DNA of 64,000 nt from JAGVGT01 sp963807225 (GTDB lineage: Bacteria; Desulfobacterota; Desulfobulbia; Desulfobulbales; JAGXFP01): assembly GCA_963807225.1 (NCBI GenBank), contig CAWEAD010000008.1, positions 434,001 to 498,000 on the forward strand, read 5' to 3'. This document shows positions 8,007 through 17,728 of the stretch, in pieces (positions within the stretch are counted from its first letter, which is position 1; each line of letters opens with the position of its first letter). The notes under the pieces are model-generated. The model was not told the DNA's origin. It searched no databases and saw only the letters and a list, made by a program, of their open reading frames with translations. The position numbers and the translations under genes are program-made.

Positions 8007-8885
8007 CTACCCGGCATTAACCGAAAGAAGTTTGGTGATGTTCAGATACTTGATGGGATTGATCGGCCGGTTCTTGTAACGAACTTCGTAGTGCACATGG
8101 GGGCCGGTACTCCGACCGGTATTACCGAGCAGTGAAATGGTTTGTCCGCGGACGACCTTTTCTCCCCATTTGGCCAGGATCTTCTGATTGTGGGCGTACA
8201 TGGTGGTGAAGTTGTTGCCGTGATCGAGCAAAATGTACCAGCCATAGCTGTCGTTGTGGCCCCGTTCGCGCACCCGGCCATTGGCCGTGGCCTTTACTTC
8301 GCTCCCTGGAGTGCCGCTCAGGTCGATTCCTTCGTGGAATGCAACTTCCCCATTCATCGGATCTACCCGCCGGCCGAATAGTGAGGATATTCGGTTGGCT
8401 TCGACCGGATAACCAAGGGGTATGGGACGTATGATCTTGATCTCCTGATCAACTTTGGAGATCAGGCCCTCGCAGGTGGTATCGGAAATCTTGGTAAAGG
8501 GACCACCGCTGTCACTTCCGTCACCGTTACCAACCGCTGGTGGCGTTATATCGAGAGTGGAGAGGATGGCGTCGATTACCTGGCTGCGCTGATTAAGTTC
8601 GCCATAGGCCCCGGTAAGCTGGGCTCGATTCTTTTCTTCCAGGCTGACCACCTGTTCTCGTAAATCCCGGTTGTTTCGGGTAAGGCTGCCGAGATTGTTC
8701 TGCAGGTTTGAGAGTTCTTTTTTCAGGTACAGGTTTTGAATCGAATAGGTAATTCCGGCAATTGTTGAAGTGACGAAGACAAAGGCCAGCAGGGCGGTTA
8801 ATTTCTTTAGAATTGGCTTGGGAACAGCGAAAGTTCGCGCTTGCGACCGCTCACTTGTGACAATGATGTGCAACTTGTTATCCAT
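8007..8885 (-). CDS. M23-family peptidase (LytM domain)
   Basis: The 292-residue protein has a short cytoplasmic N-terminus, one membrane helix at about residues 31-52, a periplasmic coiled coil at about 57-95 and a LytM domain at about 165-285. The zinc site is visible as FHEGIDLS (HxxxD) and HVHYEVR (HxH), so it should be an active endopeptidase on peptidoglycan crosslinks. SSLFGRRVDP and the GNTGRSTGPH motif are typical. The start at 8885 follows a GGGGGGAT stretch. It is followed by a bactofilin, suggesting the filament positions this enzyme. Confidence 0.92.
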   Translation of the reverse strand: MDNKLHIIVTSERSQARTFAVPKPILKKLTALLAFVFVTSTIAGITYSIQNLYLKKELSNLQNNLGSLTRNNRDLREQVVSLEEKNRAQLTGAYGELNQRSQVIDAILSTLDITPPAVGNGDGSDSGGPFTKISDTTCEGLISKVDQEIKIIRPIPLGYPVEANRISSLFGRRVDPMNGEVAFHEGIDLSGTPGSEVKATANGRVRERGHNDSYGWYILLDHGNNFTTMYAHNQKILAKWGEKVVRGQTISLLGNTGRSTGPHVHYEVRYKNRPINPIKYLNITKLLSVNAG

Positions 8886-9054
8886 GCAGATCCCCCCTTT
8901 ATATTGGATAATAAAATCCAACAAAACAGGGCTATTAAACCACTTGGAGAATTCATTGTCAAACAGGAAGGGCCGGAAGGCGAGTTCGCGGGTGTAATAT
9001 AACGGGCCAATGAGGAAAGTTTCGGTACGAAAAGCGTTTCTGCGGTTCGGTTCT

Positions 9055-9828
9055 TCAGCAGAAAATCGCCACCCCGGTGATATTATCAGATCCTCCGGCC
9101 TGATTGGCCAGATCCACCAAATGATTGACAGCTTCGGCGGGAGTTATCGACTTAGCAATGACCTCGACCAGCGTTTTATCGGTGACCATGGACCAGAGAC
9201 CGTCGGTACAGAGTAGAAGGCGGTCATCGTCGCGGAGTTGGCAGGAGTTGTATTCCGGGGGTTCGGGGAAGGGATAGCCTATGACCCTGGTCACCACATG
9301 ACGGTCTTGCAATTGTGTGACCAGTTCGCTGGTATCGGAAAGTTCCCGCCGCTTCTCCACCATGGTTGTATGATCCGAGGTCAGTTGCCGGATGGAACCT
9401 TTGGTTACGATATAACAGCGGGCATCGCCGACATGGCAGAGATGTAAGGTGGCATCGTCAATATAGGCGACCACCAGAGTAGAACCCATTCCCAGCCATT
9501 CCTCTTTTTCTTCGGCCATGGCGCTGACAATGGTATTAGCCTTTTCGAAGCTTCTGACCAGAGAGTGTCTGATCTCCTGAGGATTGCCATGCATGGCGGC
9601 CAGTCTCACCGGGGTAAAATGGTCGTCGATGATTTTAACCGTGGCTGAACTGGCTATTTCCCCGGCGTTGTGCCCACCCATTCCGTCGGCAACGATGAAG
9701 AGTCGACGTTCGGCTGAGACGGAGTAGGAGTCTTCGTTCTTACTTCGGACTTGTCCGGGATCGCTCTGCCCCGCGCAGGAAAGGGCCAGTTTATGGTGAA
9801 TGAAAAATCTTCTGAAAAATTCAATCAT
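9055..9828 (-). CDS. PP2C-family serine/threonine phosphatase
   Basis: The 257-residue protein is a single PP2C catalytic domain of the bacterial Stp/PrpC type. Metal-binding motifs are RSKNEDS near 28-34, VADGMGGHNAGE near 47-58, LCTDGLW and the C-terminal GGSDNITGVAIF. It removes phosphate from Ser/Thr of proteins in Hanks-kinase pathways. The upstream neighbour is a double-FHA protein that could bind phosphothreonine, a classic partnership, although no kinase gene is in the window. The gap to the FHA gene is about 80 bases and both are on the minus strand. Confidence 0.94.
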   Translation of the reverse strand: MIEFFRRFFIHHKLALSCAGQSDPGQVRSKNEDSYSVSAERRLFIVADGMGGHNAGEIASSATVKIIDDHFTPVRLAAMHGNPQEIRHSLVRSFEKANTIVSAMAEEKEEWLGMGSTLVVAYIDDATLHLCHVGDARCYIVTKGSIRQLTSDHTTMVEKRRELSDTSELVTQLQDRHVVTRVIGYPFPEPPEYNSCQLRDDDRLLLCTDGLWSMVTDKTLVEVIAKSITPAEAVNHLVDLANQAGGSDNITGVAIFC

Positions 9829-9907
9829 CAGCGTTGCGGATCAGAAGGAAAGAGAGGTCTAAGAAGGTGTCTGTTTGGCAAGTAGAAAACAAGCACGAGC
9901 GGACCAA

Positions 9908-10588
9908 TCAGGATACCTTCAGAGTGGTTCCGGCTACTCTGATCAGGTCGCCTTTCTTCAGCCTTATCTCATTACTGGCCTTTTTCCCGTTGACGTAAAC
10001 CTTGCGCAGACCCGACTGGGGGATAATGGAGTAACCTCCCTGGCCTCTGGTGATAAAGAACTGGGTTTTGGCCACGAAGAAACCGGGAATAATCAGGTCG
10101 CAGGAAATTCCGCTACCGACCTTGATGCTGTCTTTTCCGCTCAGGCTGAATTGTTCCGTAGAGGCTTTGCCGTCGATGACTTCCAGAGCATACTGGCCGG
10201 CCGTTGACTTCAGTTTGGCCTTGGTCTGGACAAAGATGGTCTGATCCATGCTTTCGGGAGAAGTGGAAAAGGAACCGACTTCTTCCTCGTCGGTCAGCAG
10301 TTCCACCGGTTTGAGGATGAATTTACCTATTTCGAGCTGGTCTTTTTTCTTGATCGGGACGGACGAGACGATCTTTTTGCCGTTCACCTTGGTGCCGTTG
10401 AGGCTATATAAATCAGTGAGGTAATAGATGCCACTTTTCATTTCCAGGGAGGAGTGCTGCCTTGATATGGCGCTATTGTCAACGGTGACATCGGCGTCCT
10501 GTCCCCGGCCGATAGTCAGGGTCTGCCCCTCTTCAATCGAGAAACGCTTGATGACGCGATGGTTAAGAATTAATGCCCATTCCTCCAT
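9908..10588 (-). CDS. Protein with two FHA domains
   Basis: The 226-residue protein has two forkhead-associated domains. The first (about residues 20-90) has the classical GR..D.D......SRQHSSLE..........NGTKVNG pattern, with the Arg, Ser and Asn of phosphothreonine binding. The second (about 128-226) is more divergent: KVGSGISCDLIIPGFFVAKTQF..., keeping only part of the binding set, and may be structural. There is no membrane segment. With the adjacent PP2C phosphatase it probably forms a phosphothreonine signalling pair linked to the envelope genes downstream. Confidence 0.9.
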   Translation of the reverse strand: MEEWALILNHRVIKRFSIEEGQTLTIGRGQDADVTVDNSAISRQHSSLEMKSGIYYLTDLYSLNGTKVNGKKIVSSVPIKKKDQLEIGKFILKPVELLTDEEEVGSFSTSPESMDQTIFVQTKAKLKSTAGQYALEVIDGKASTEQFSLSGKDSIKVGSGISCDLIIPGFFVAKTQFFITRGQGGYSIIPQSGLRKVYVNGKKASNEIRLKKGDLIRVAGTTLKVS

Positions 10589-10782
10589 CTTTTCCCCCCT
10601 GGTATAAAACTTGAGATGAATGTTCGAGCCGATTTACTTCGGACATAATTAGCATACTTGGACACCAATGACGAATTATTTTGAACAGGGTGTGGGTTTT
10701 TCCGGCTTAGTCAACACGGCTGGAGGTAAGGTACGGTTGCCGCATTAAGTAGCAGCGTTTCCGACAGTTTTCCGGAGTGCGG

Positions 10783-12210
10783 CTACATTTTCTCGATTTG
10801 CTTCATCTTTTCCAACAGATTCCGGGTTTTTTCCCGCAGGGGATCTTGCGCCGACAAATTCTCCAGGGCTTTTTGCAAGTGAAAGCGGGCGGTGGGAATA
10901 TTGCCCTCCAGCCAGCTGAACATGCCATTATAATAATCGCTCTGACCAACCTGGCCGTTCGCGGCCAGGGCGCGACCCAGGTAAAAGTGAAGCCGGGCGA
11001 AGGTGGGGGTGATGGTCAGCATGCTTTGGTAGAGTTCAAGGGCCGGGACTTTTTGTCCGGTTTCATCCAAAGCCCGGGCCAAATGAAAAATTGTGTAGGC
11101 GTCCTGCCGGTCGGCCTCATGGGCCTCGTTGAGCAGTTTGATAGCCTCCGCCGTTTTGCCTTCCCGGAAGCAGGTTACTCCCAAGTCGGCTTTGAGGATG
11201 GGTTCCCGGGGGAAGTGGGCGATCAGTTCCGTGAAGTACTGGCGGGATTTGGCGTAATTGCCGTCCTGTTGATAGAGCAAGGCCAGGCCCAGGCGGGCCA
11301 GCCAGCCTTCCTCGTTATCGTTCTCGGCCTTCTTCAGCAAGCGCGGCAACAAGTTCGACGTGTCTCTGGTGCTTACCAGGGTCCGGTAGCGAATCCGGTT
11401 GAAGTGAAAATCGTCCCGGTGACTAATCAACCCGGCCGGCGGCGGCGAACTCTGGAGCAGGTCCTGGACGTAACCCTGGCGCTGATCCGGAGCCGGGTGG
11501 GTAAGCAGGTAGGGGGGAGGGTTGCCGATATTGAGGATGGCGATCCGCCGCATCTTGGCCAGCATGCTGAGCAGGGAATTGGGGTCGCGGTCCAGTTGGA
11601 GCATCCAGCGATAGGCTTGCCGATCCGCTTCTTCCTCATTTTCCCGACTGAATTTCAGATTCATCGAGGCCCCTGTGGCTACGGCGCCGGCGATCACGGC
11701 TTGTGACAGATCGCCGCCACCGAGGGCGATACCGGCCAGGAGCAGAGCTGCGGTGCCCATACTGATCTTGCCGCCCTTGTCGATGCTGTCGGCAATATGG
11801 CGCCTGACCACATGGCCGATCTCGTGGGCCATTACCCCCACCAGTTCATCCTCGTTGTCCATGGCCTCGATCAGGCCGGAATTGATGAATACCAGTCCCG
11901 AGGGGGCGGCGAAGGCATTGAAGTCCTTATCGTTGATCACGAAAAAGTGATAGTCGAAATACTGGGGGCCGGCCACCTCCAGGATCTCCCGTCCCAATCG
12001 GTCGATGTACTGGTCGATGTCGGGGTCGTCGAGCAGGTTGAATTCCTGCCTGATCGTCGATTGAATCTTCTCGCCGGTCTTTTTTTCTTCGCCGACCGTA
12101 AATGAGGCATTGGCCATCGGTCTGAAGACCAAGGTCAGTAATATAATAATCAGCCCGCTACGAAAGATGAGAGGATGACGGGAGGGAAGTCTGTAAGTTG
12201 AATGATTCAT
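10783..12210 (-). CDS. M48-family metalloprotease with TPR repeats (BepA-like)
   Basis: The 475-residue protein has a signal peptide or membrane anchor at about residues 16-37 ending near ANA. The M48 domain has the zinc site GVMAHEIGHVVRRH (HExxH) and the third ligand in the NEEEADRQAY segment. The C-terminal half (about 270-460) is TPR repeats. This layout matches BepA/YfgC, a periplasmic protease and chaperone for outer membrane proteins such as LptD. The start at 12210 (ATG) is chosen over an upstream TTG because it leads straight into the signal sequence; the ribosome site is weak. Confidence 0.9.
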   Translation of the reverse strand: MNHSTYRLPSRHPLIFRSGLIIILLTLVFRPMANASFTVGEEKKTGEKIQSTIRQEFNLLDDPDIDQYIDRLGREILEVAGPQYFDYHFFVINDKDFNAFAAPSGLVFINSGLIEAMDNEDELVGVMAHEIGHVVRRHIADSIDKGGKISMGTAALLLAGIALGGGDLSQAVIAGAVATGASMNLKFSRENEEEADRQAYRWMLQLDRDPNSLLSMLAKMRRIAILNIGNPPPYLLTHPAPDQRQGYVQDLLQSSPPPAGLISHRDDFHFNRIRYRTLVSTRDTSNLLPRLLKKAENDNEEGWLARLGLALLYQQDGNYAKSRQYFTELIAHFPREPILKADLGVTCFREGKTAEAIKLLNEAHEADRQDAYTIFHLARALDETGQKVPALELYQSMLTITPTFARLHFYLGRALAANGQVGQSDYYNGMFSWLEGNIPTARFHLQKALENLSAQDPLREKTRNLLEKMKQIEKM

Positions 12211-12400
12211 CTGGTTTGTATTACCTATCGGCAACTAAAGCCGGGTTAATGGTCTATGCAGACCGATTATAATCATTGCCTGGCTGCCTGGCATCAGTTG
12301 TTTGGCAATATATCAAGGTTGTCACCACTCCGAGGCTGCTAAACGTTGGTCTTCGGTGTCTGGAACTTGAAATCTCCATTGAATCAGGTATAGAGATACC

Positions 12401-14074
12401 ATGCTCCGTGAATTGCGCATTTCCAACTTGGCCTTGATCACCGAACTGAATATTGAGTTCGGTCCGGCCTTCACTGTCCTTACCGGCGAAACCGGGGCCG
12501 GGAAATCGATTATTCTCCAATCGATCAATCTGCTCTATGGCGAACCGGCCCGCTCCTGGGTCCGGAGCGGGGCCGAGAGCGCTGTTGTCGAAGCCCTGTT
12601 CGAATGTGCTCCTGATCATCCCCTGAACCGCCTTCTGGTTGAACAGGGTTGGGATGGAGACGGTCAGATCGTTCTGAAAAGGGTGGTTTCGGCCACCGGC
12701 AACAGCCGCTATTATATAAACGGCGGACTGGCCACCGGTAAAACGGTCGGCGAGTTGGCCGAAAACCTGGTCAATATCGCCAGCCAGCATGATCATCAAC
12801 AGTTGCTTTCCCGCGCCTTTCACCTGGATTTTCTCGATGCCTACGCGGGGTTACGCCCCCAGCGGCAAGCCCTGGGCGAACTCCACGACCGCTGGTCCGG
12901 ACTGCGGGAGAGATGTCTGACTTTACGGCAGCGGGAAAAAGAAAAGGAACAGCGGCGCGATTTTCTCTCGTTCCAATGCCGGGAGATTTCGGAGGCGGCA
13001 GTGCTCGCCGATGAGGATCAACGGCTGGAACTGGAGAAACAAAGATTGCGGGCGACCGCCGACCTGGCCCGACTAGGAGGGAGCAGCCACGATCTGCTGG
13101 TCGACCGGGTTCTCGATGCCCTGGCCGAAATTCGCCGCAACCTCCAGCAGATGTCCGGCTTTGACTCGAGCCTGGAAAATCTGGCCGAGAACGTCGCCGA
13201 ACAAAGCTTTCAGCTCGAGGACGCGGCCCAACAGCTCAGGACTTATCTTGATGAGTTGACCGCCGACCCCGGCCGCTTGGACGAGGTCACGGCCCGCATC
13301 GATACCTTGCAGAAACTTAAGCGAAAATATGGTTCGACTCTGGAAGAAGTACTGGAGTTTGGTCGGCTGGCTGCGGTGGAATTGCAGGGATTGGACGATC
13401 TGGATCGGGAACTGCTCGACTTGGAGCAGGAACTGGCCGGCCTGGAGCGGGAACTGACGGCGGCGGCAACCGACTTGAGCCGCCGGAGGAAAAAGGCCGC
13501 CAAGGAGCTGGCCGCCGCCGTGGCCCACGAGCTCTCGGCCCTGTGTCTGGAAAAAGCCTCATTCGCGGTGGATTTTGGTGCTTCCAAGGCCGGGGAATCC
13601 TTGGCCTCCCTGACCCGACGCGGTTGGGATCAGCCCGAGTTCCTTTTTACCGCCAATCGAGGAGAATTGTTGAAGCCCCTGGCCAAAGTGGCTTCCGGCG
13701 GTGAGCTGTCCCGGCTGATGCTGGCCTTGAAATGTCTGCTGGCCCGGCATGATCGGGTGGAAACAGTGATTTTCGACGAGATCGACGCCGGAATCAGCGG
13801 TCAGACCGCCGAGGCGGTGGCCGGTAAGATCAGGGAACTGGCCGGGCATCATCAAGTTATTTGCATTACCCACCTGCCGCAAATCGCCGCTGCGGCCGAC
13901 GCCCATTTTACCGTGACCAAAGAAGAGATCGACCAAAGGACCCGGACCACCATCAGCTTGCTGCGCGGCGAGGAAAAGGTCGGGGAACTGGCCCGGATGC
14001 TGGACGGAGTAGCGGCCACCGACAAGACCCGGGCTTACGCCGAGGAACTTCTCGGGAAGAAAAGGCCTTGCTGA
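12401..14074 (+). CDS. recN: DNA repair protein RecN
   Basis: The 557-residue SMC-like ATPase begins MLRELRISNLALI, has Walker A GETGAGKS at 29-36, a long central coiled coil at about 150-370, and the C-terminal signature (SGGELSRLMLALK) followed by Walker B (VIFDEIDAGISG). RecN acts in double-strand break repair with RecA. The domain order and length are normal for the family. The TGA stop overlaps the ATG of the next gene (TGATG), indicating translational coupling. Confidence 0.97.
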   Translation: MLRELRISNLALITELNIEFGPAFTVLTGETGAGKSIILQSINLLYGEPARSWVRSGAESAVVEALFECAPDHPLNRLLVEQGWDGDGQIVLKRVVSATGNSRYYINGGLATGKTVGELAENLVNIASQHDHQQLLSRAFHLDFLDAYAGLRPQRQALGELHDRWSGLRERCLTLRQREKEKEQRRDFLSFQCREISEAAVLADEDQRLELEKQRLRATADLARLGGSSHDLLVDRVLDALAEIRRNLQQMSGFDSSLENLAENVAEQSFQLEDAAQQLRTYLDELTADPGRLDEVTARIDTLQKLKRKYGSTLEEVLEFGRLAAVELQGLDDLDRELLDLEQELAGLERELTAAATDLSRRRKKAAKELAAAVAHELSALCLEKASFAVDFGASKAGESLASLTRRGWDQPEFLFTANRGELLKPLAKVASGGELSRLMLALKCLLARHDRVETVIFDEIDAGISGQTAEAVAGKIRELAGHHQVICITHLPQIAAAADAHFTVTKEEIDQRTRTTISLLRGEEKVGELARMLDGVAATDKTRAYAEELLGKKRPC

Positions 14075-15096
14075 TGGCTGGCGACCAGCCCACGGCCCTG
14101 GCCCTTTTTTCCGGTGGCCTGGATAGTATTCTGGCCTGCCGGGTGATCATGGCCCAAGGCATAGCGGTAAAGGCGGTCAAGTTTGTCACCCCCTTTTTCG
14201 ACGACGGACTATTGGCCAGGGAGAACGAGTACCGCCGCGAGATCATGGCCCGGTTCGGCATCGATGTCCAACTCCGCGATTTAAGCGCCTCCTATCTGAA
14301 AATGCTGCGGAAACCGGCTTACGGTTACGGCAAGAATTTCAACCCCTGTCTCGACTGCAAGATCCTGATCGCTTCAACGGCTCGGGCCATGCTGGGCGAA
14401 CTTGGCGCCTCCTTTATCATTTCCGGCGAAGTGGTGGGACAACGCCCCATGTCGCAGAGACTGGATGCCATGCGGGTGGTGGAAAGAGACAGCGGTTGTA
14501 CCGGGATATTGCTCCGTCCCCTGTCGGCCGGGCGCTTACCGGAAACAACCCCGGAGCGGGAAGGGCTGGTGGCCCGGGAGAGATTACCGAAATTTTCCGG
14601 CCGGACCAGGACGCCGCAGATTGAATTGGCGGCAAGCCTGGGCATCAGCGGTTATCCCAGCCCGGCCGGGGGTTGCATCCTTACCGATCCCAATAAGGCC
14701 TTCCGGATCCGGCGATATTTCGAAGAGCATCCCGAGGTCCGGGCCGATGATCTACGCCTGCTGCTGACCGGTCGCCAGTTCCGGCTGCCGGCTGGCAGCT
14801 GGCTGGTTCTGGGACGTGATCAACAAGAGAACGAACACCTGCTCGAACTGGTTCTGGGCGGCGATCTGGTGCTGAGAATGAGCGATTGGCCCGGGCCGGT
14901 GGCTGTCATTCGCAATTTTGCCGGTGGTGAAGATCTGGCCCTGGCTGCCGGCCTGGTCCGGCATTTCAGCAAAAAAGGCGAGGGTAGGAGCCGAGGGTTG
15001 GTGCTTCTGAACGCCGCTGAGGGCGGCGAGCCGGAGATTGAGGTTGCCGGAGAGCTCAATCTCCCGGAGCAAGAATGGCAAAGCTGGCTGAACTGA
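14074..15096 (+). CDS. PP-loop ATPase, tRNA 2-thiouridylase-like, with NFACT-R-like C-terminus
   Basis: The 340-residue protein starts at the ATG overlapping the recN stop. The N-terminus has a PP-loop (ALFSGGLDSILA, about residues 9-20), as in MnmA/ThiI enzymes that adenylate a tRNA uridine before sulfur transfer. CLDCKILI near residue 91 provides a CxxC pair and SGEVVGQRPMSQ is a conserved family block. A further Cys is in PAGGCILTDP. The last third resembles the NFACT-R RNA-binding domain (NFAGGEDLALAAGLVRHFSK). It differs from standard MnmA by lacking the usual MnmA C-terminal barrel. Likely role is tRNA thiolation, but the exact uridine is unknown. Confidence 0.82.
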   Translation: MAGDQPTALALFSGGLDSILACRVIMAQGIAVKAVKFVTPFFDDGLLARENEYRREIMARFGIDVQLRDLSASYLKMLRKPAYGYGKNFNPCLDCKILIASTARAMLGELGASFIISGEVVGQRPMSQRLDAMRVVERDSGCTGILLRPLSAGRLPETTPEREGLVARERLPKFSGRTRTPQIELAASLGISGYPSPAGGCILTDPNKAFRIRRYFEEHPEVRADDLRLLLTGRQFRLPAGSWLVLGRDQQENEHLLELVLGGDLVLRMSDWPGPVAVIRNFAGGEDLALAAGLVRHFSKKGEGRSRGLVLLNAAEGGEPEIEVAGELNLPEQEWQSWLN

Positions 15097-15150
15097 CGGG
15101 GTCGTCCGTATCCGTCGTTGCCGGCGGCGCCGGGAAGCCGCGCCTCCGGA

Positions 15151-16773
15151 TCACTTAAGTACTGTGAGAATTTTCCGTTTAGTGTTGAGATTATACCAGT
15201 TTTCAAAATCCGCCGCGGCGAGTGGTCGGCAAATATGAAAACCCTGCAGGACATCGCATCCCAGTCGTTTTAACAGTACCTGGGTCTCATGGTTCTCTAC
15301 CCCTTCGGCCACGACCTGCCGGCCGATATTATGGGCCATGTCGATGGTCGTTTTGACGATCACTGCACAGTCCTCGTTGGTCAGCATATCCAGCACGAAG
15401 GACTTGTCGATTTTGATCTGCCGGGCTGGAAACTTGCGTAGATAGGCGAGGGAAGAGTAACCGGTGCCGAAATCATCGATGGCCAGATGGAAGCCGGTTT
15501 CCTTCAGGGCGGCGATGACGACGGAGACCCGGCCGGGATCGATCATGATGCTGCTTTCCGTGATCTCCAGGGTGATTCGGGTCGGATCGATTCGCCATTT
15601 GCGCAAGAGTTTCTCGGCGATGACCGGAAACTCGTAATCATGCAGGTTCTTGACCGAGAGGTTGATGGAGAGATCGATGTTCAATCCTTGCTCCTGCCAG
15701 AGACACAGCTGCCGCAAGGCCTGTTCCAGGACCATGACGGTCAGGGCGTTGATTTGTCCGCTTTGCTCAACCACCTCGATGAATTCACCCGGGAGAACCG
15801 TCCCTTTCTCACCGTGGTCCCAGCGGACCAGGGCTTCAACCCCGCTCAGGCTGCCGTTAAGTACCGAAACCTGGGGTTGGTAGACCAGGCTCAATTCTCC
15901 GTTGCTGATGGCCTGTCGGAGTTCTCCTGCCATCATCAGCCGATCCCAGGAGGTTCGGGTAGCGACGGGGTTAAAAACAGCATAGTCAACCTGGTTACGC
16001 AGGGCTTCGTACATGGCGATATCGGCGTGTTGCATGAGGATTTCGGTTTCGGTGCCGTGCTCGGGATAGGAAACGATGCCGATGCTGATATTAACCGAAA
16101 GGCTGTTCCCTTCGATCTGGAACGGACGGGCCATGCAGGCCACAGTCTGGTGGGCCGCTGCCACTGCTTCCCGGCTGGAAGTGTCGGGTAGCAGAACGGC
16201 GAATTTGTCGCCGCCCCAGCGGGCCAGGGTCGCGTCGGCCCATTCGTTGTTCTGGAGGCGGTTGGCGACCTTCTGGAGCAAAAAGTCGCCGTAAAAATGA
16301 CCGAGAACATTGTTTATTTCCTTGAATCTATTCAGGTCGATCAGGAGGATGGAAAACTCTTCGCCGCTTTGCCGGGCTAGGATAACGGCCCGATCGATCT
16401 GTTCGTGCAAATAATTGCGGTTGGGCAGTTCGGTCAGTTCGTCGTGCAGCGAGCGATGGCGTTCGGTAGCCGACATCCTGGTCAGCTGGTCGATGGTATT
16501 TCGGGTTAAGTTAGCAACCGAAAGCACGAAAATACTACCGCCGAAAAGGGTTAGGGCGACGATAAGATCCAGGCGTCCAACTTCGGTTCTGGCCCGAAAA
16601 AGGTAAAAACCGTCGGCGACATAACCCAGGAGGAAAAGGACGATAAGTGCCCCGAGAAGCCTCCAGGCTTTGGTGTCTTGCTGCTTTCCGGCGCAAATGT
16701 GCTTTGTGGGAAGTAACGAAATGCCAAGCAGGATTGTACCCAGAAAGACCAGGATGAATGCAATTGATTTCAA
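15151..16773 (-). CDS. Membrane GGDEF-EAL protein, probable c-di-GMP phosphodiesterase
   Basis: The 540-residue protein has three hydrophobic helices in its first 90 residues, a GGDEF domain at about 108-270 and an EAL domain at about 285-535. The GGDEF active-site motif is GGDKF (187-191): the catalytic Glu is replaced by Lys, so cyclase activity is doubtful. The EAL domain keeps EAL at 313-315, EITES, DDFGTGYSS and KIDKSFV, the metal and catalytic residues. The likely role is c-di-GMP breakdown with the GGDEF part perhaps sensing GTP. There is no separate periplasmic sensor domain. It is transcribed on the minus strand, convergent with the PP-loop gene. Confidence 0.93.
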   Translation of the reverse strand: MKSIAFILVFLGTILLGISLLPTKHICAGKQQDTKAWRLLGALIVLFLLGYVADGFYLFRARTEVGRLDLIVALTLFGGSIFVLSVANLTRNTIDQLTRMSATERHRSLHDELTELPNRNYLHEQIDRAVILARQSGEEFSILLIDLNRFKEINNVLGHFYGDFLLQKVANRLQNNEWADATLARWGGDKFAVLLPDTSSREAVAAAHQTVACMARPFQIEGNSLSVNISIGIVSYPEHGTETEILMQHADIAMYEALRNQVDYAVFNPVATRTSWDRLMMAGELRQAISNGELSLVYQPQVSVLNGSLSGVEALVRWDHGEKGTVLPGEFIEVVEQSGQINALTVMVLEQALRQLCLWQEQGLNIDLSINLSVKNLHDYEFPVIAEKLLRKWRIDPTRITLEITESSIMIDPGRVSVVIAALKETGFHLAIDDFGTGYSSLAYLRKFPARQIKIDKSFVLDMLTNEDCAVIVKTTIDMAHNIGRQVVAEGVENHETQVLLKRLGCDVLQGFHICRPLAAADFENWYNLNTKRKILTVLK

Positions 16774-16949
16774 GTAGTAGCTCAGCTTAATCTCTAACGT
16801 TGGAAATTTTCATGGGTGACATGATAACATCAGGGAATCCAGGGTCAAGAAGACAAGTAAATCCTGGTGAATTTTACCTCGGAGCAAGGGGGAGGCGGTA
16901 CGAGGCCGGGCTCAGGGCGTGATTTGTGGACGATGCACCAGGTCCTATC

Positions 16950-16978
16950 TTGACAGTTCCGTGCAAACTTGCTACTAG
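16950..16978 (+). promoter_or_regulatory. Candidate sigma-70 promoter for tRNA-Thr
   Basis: TTGACA at 16950-16955 is a perfect -35 box. A 17-base spacer leads to TACTAG at 16973-16978, a poor -10 box. It lies about 55 bases before the tRNA gene. Confidence 0.4.
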
Positions 16979-17032
16979 CAGCAGAACATTGGTCGGCTGC
17001 GGCTTTCTCCGACCACTCGGCACAGTGGGACG

Positions 17033-17108
17033 GCCACCGTAGCTCAGTTGGCAGAGCAGCCGATTCGTAATCGGCAGGTCAGGAGTTCGACTCTCCTCGG
17101 TGGCTCCA
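17033..17108 (+). tRNA. tRNA-Thr (anticodon CGU)
   Basis: The 76-base cloverleaf is complete. The acceptor stem GCCACCG pairs with CGGTGGC. The D arm is GCTC...GAGC. The anticodon arm GCCGA-TTCGTAA-TCGGC carries CGT at 17066-17068, reading ACG threonine codons. The T arm is AGGAG-TTCGACT-CTCCT. The 3' CCA is encoded (17106-17108) after discriminator T. It is a single gene, not part of a tRNA cluster. Confidence 0.97.
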
Positions 17109-17287
17109 ACTCCGGCAAGGTTATGTGTCGGCGAGGCCTTGGTGCCTTGCGGAGTCTGGAAGAAAAAGCCGGGCCGAGCTTAGCGGATTTGTTCCCTTAC
17201 CATAGCTTGCCCCCGCCCAGGATCTTGGCGGTGATAATTTCCCGTCAAGCACCGAGCATTGCACTAATACTTAACTATAGTGTGACC

Positions 17288-17728
17288 ATGCAAGTAAAAC
17301 AGCTTTCCCTAGCGATGCCGGACGGGGCCGACCTGCTGGCCGGCCTGGCTGCTACCCTGGCCGGCCATGGTATCAACATCATCACTCTCAACTACGTCGA
17401 GAACGGAGGCGAAGGAGGGACAAACCTCTTGCAGCTTCTGGTCAATGACCCTGATAACGCGCGCCTCCTGTTGGTTGAAGCCGGGTATGCCGTTTCAGTG
17501 AGCGAGGTGGTAGTGGTGGAGATTCCCGATAAGCCGGGGGGGTTGGCCTGGCTGATGCAGATCATTCGGGAGCAGAAGCTGACCTTCCATAGTCTGCACG
17601 TCTTTTCGCACCGGACCGGCGAGCGGGCTCTAATCGATATAGCCTTCCGGGAACCTGAGCGGGCCACTCTCATGCTGGGTAAGGCTCGACTCAAGGTGCT
17701 CAGCACCGAAGAATTGCTGGCCAGATAA
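17288..17728 (+). CDS. Tandem ACT-domain protein
   Basis: The 146-residue protein is made of two ACT-like units, about residues 3-68 and 70-140, each with a beta-alpha-beta-beta-alpha-beta pattern (the second starts VVVVEIPDKPGGLAWLMQIIREQKL). The PDKPGGLA turn is the usual amino-acid-binding loop of ACT domains. No catalytic domain is attached, so it is probably a free ligand-sensing protein; similar stand-alone ACT proteins occur widely in this group. The ATG at 17288 has only a weak ribosome site, and longer starts would run into the tRNA region, so they are rejected. Confidence 0.75.
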   Translation: MQVKQLSLAMPDGADLLAGLAATLAGHGINIITLNYVENGGEGGTNLLQLLVNDPDNARLLLVEAGYAVSVSEVVVVEIPDKPGGLAWLMQIIREQKLTFHSLHVFSHRTGERALIDIAFREPERATLMLGKARLKVLSTEELLAR

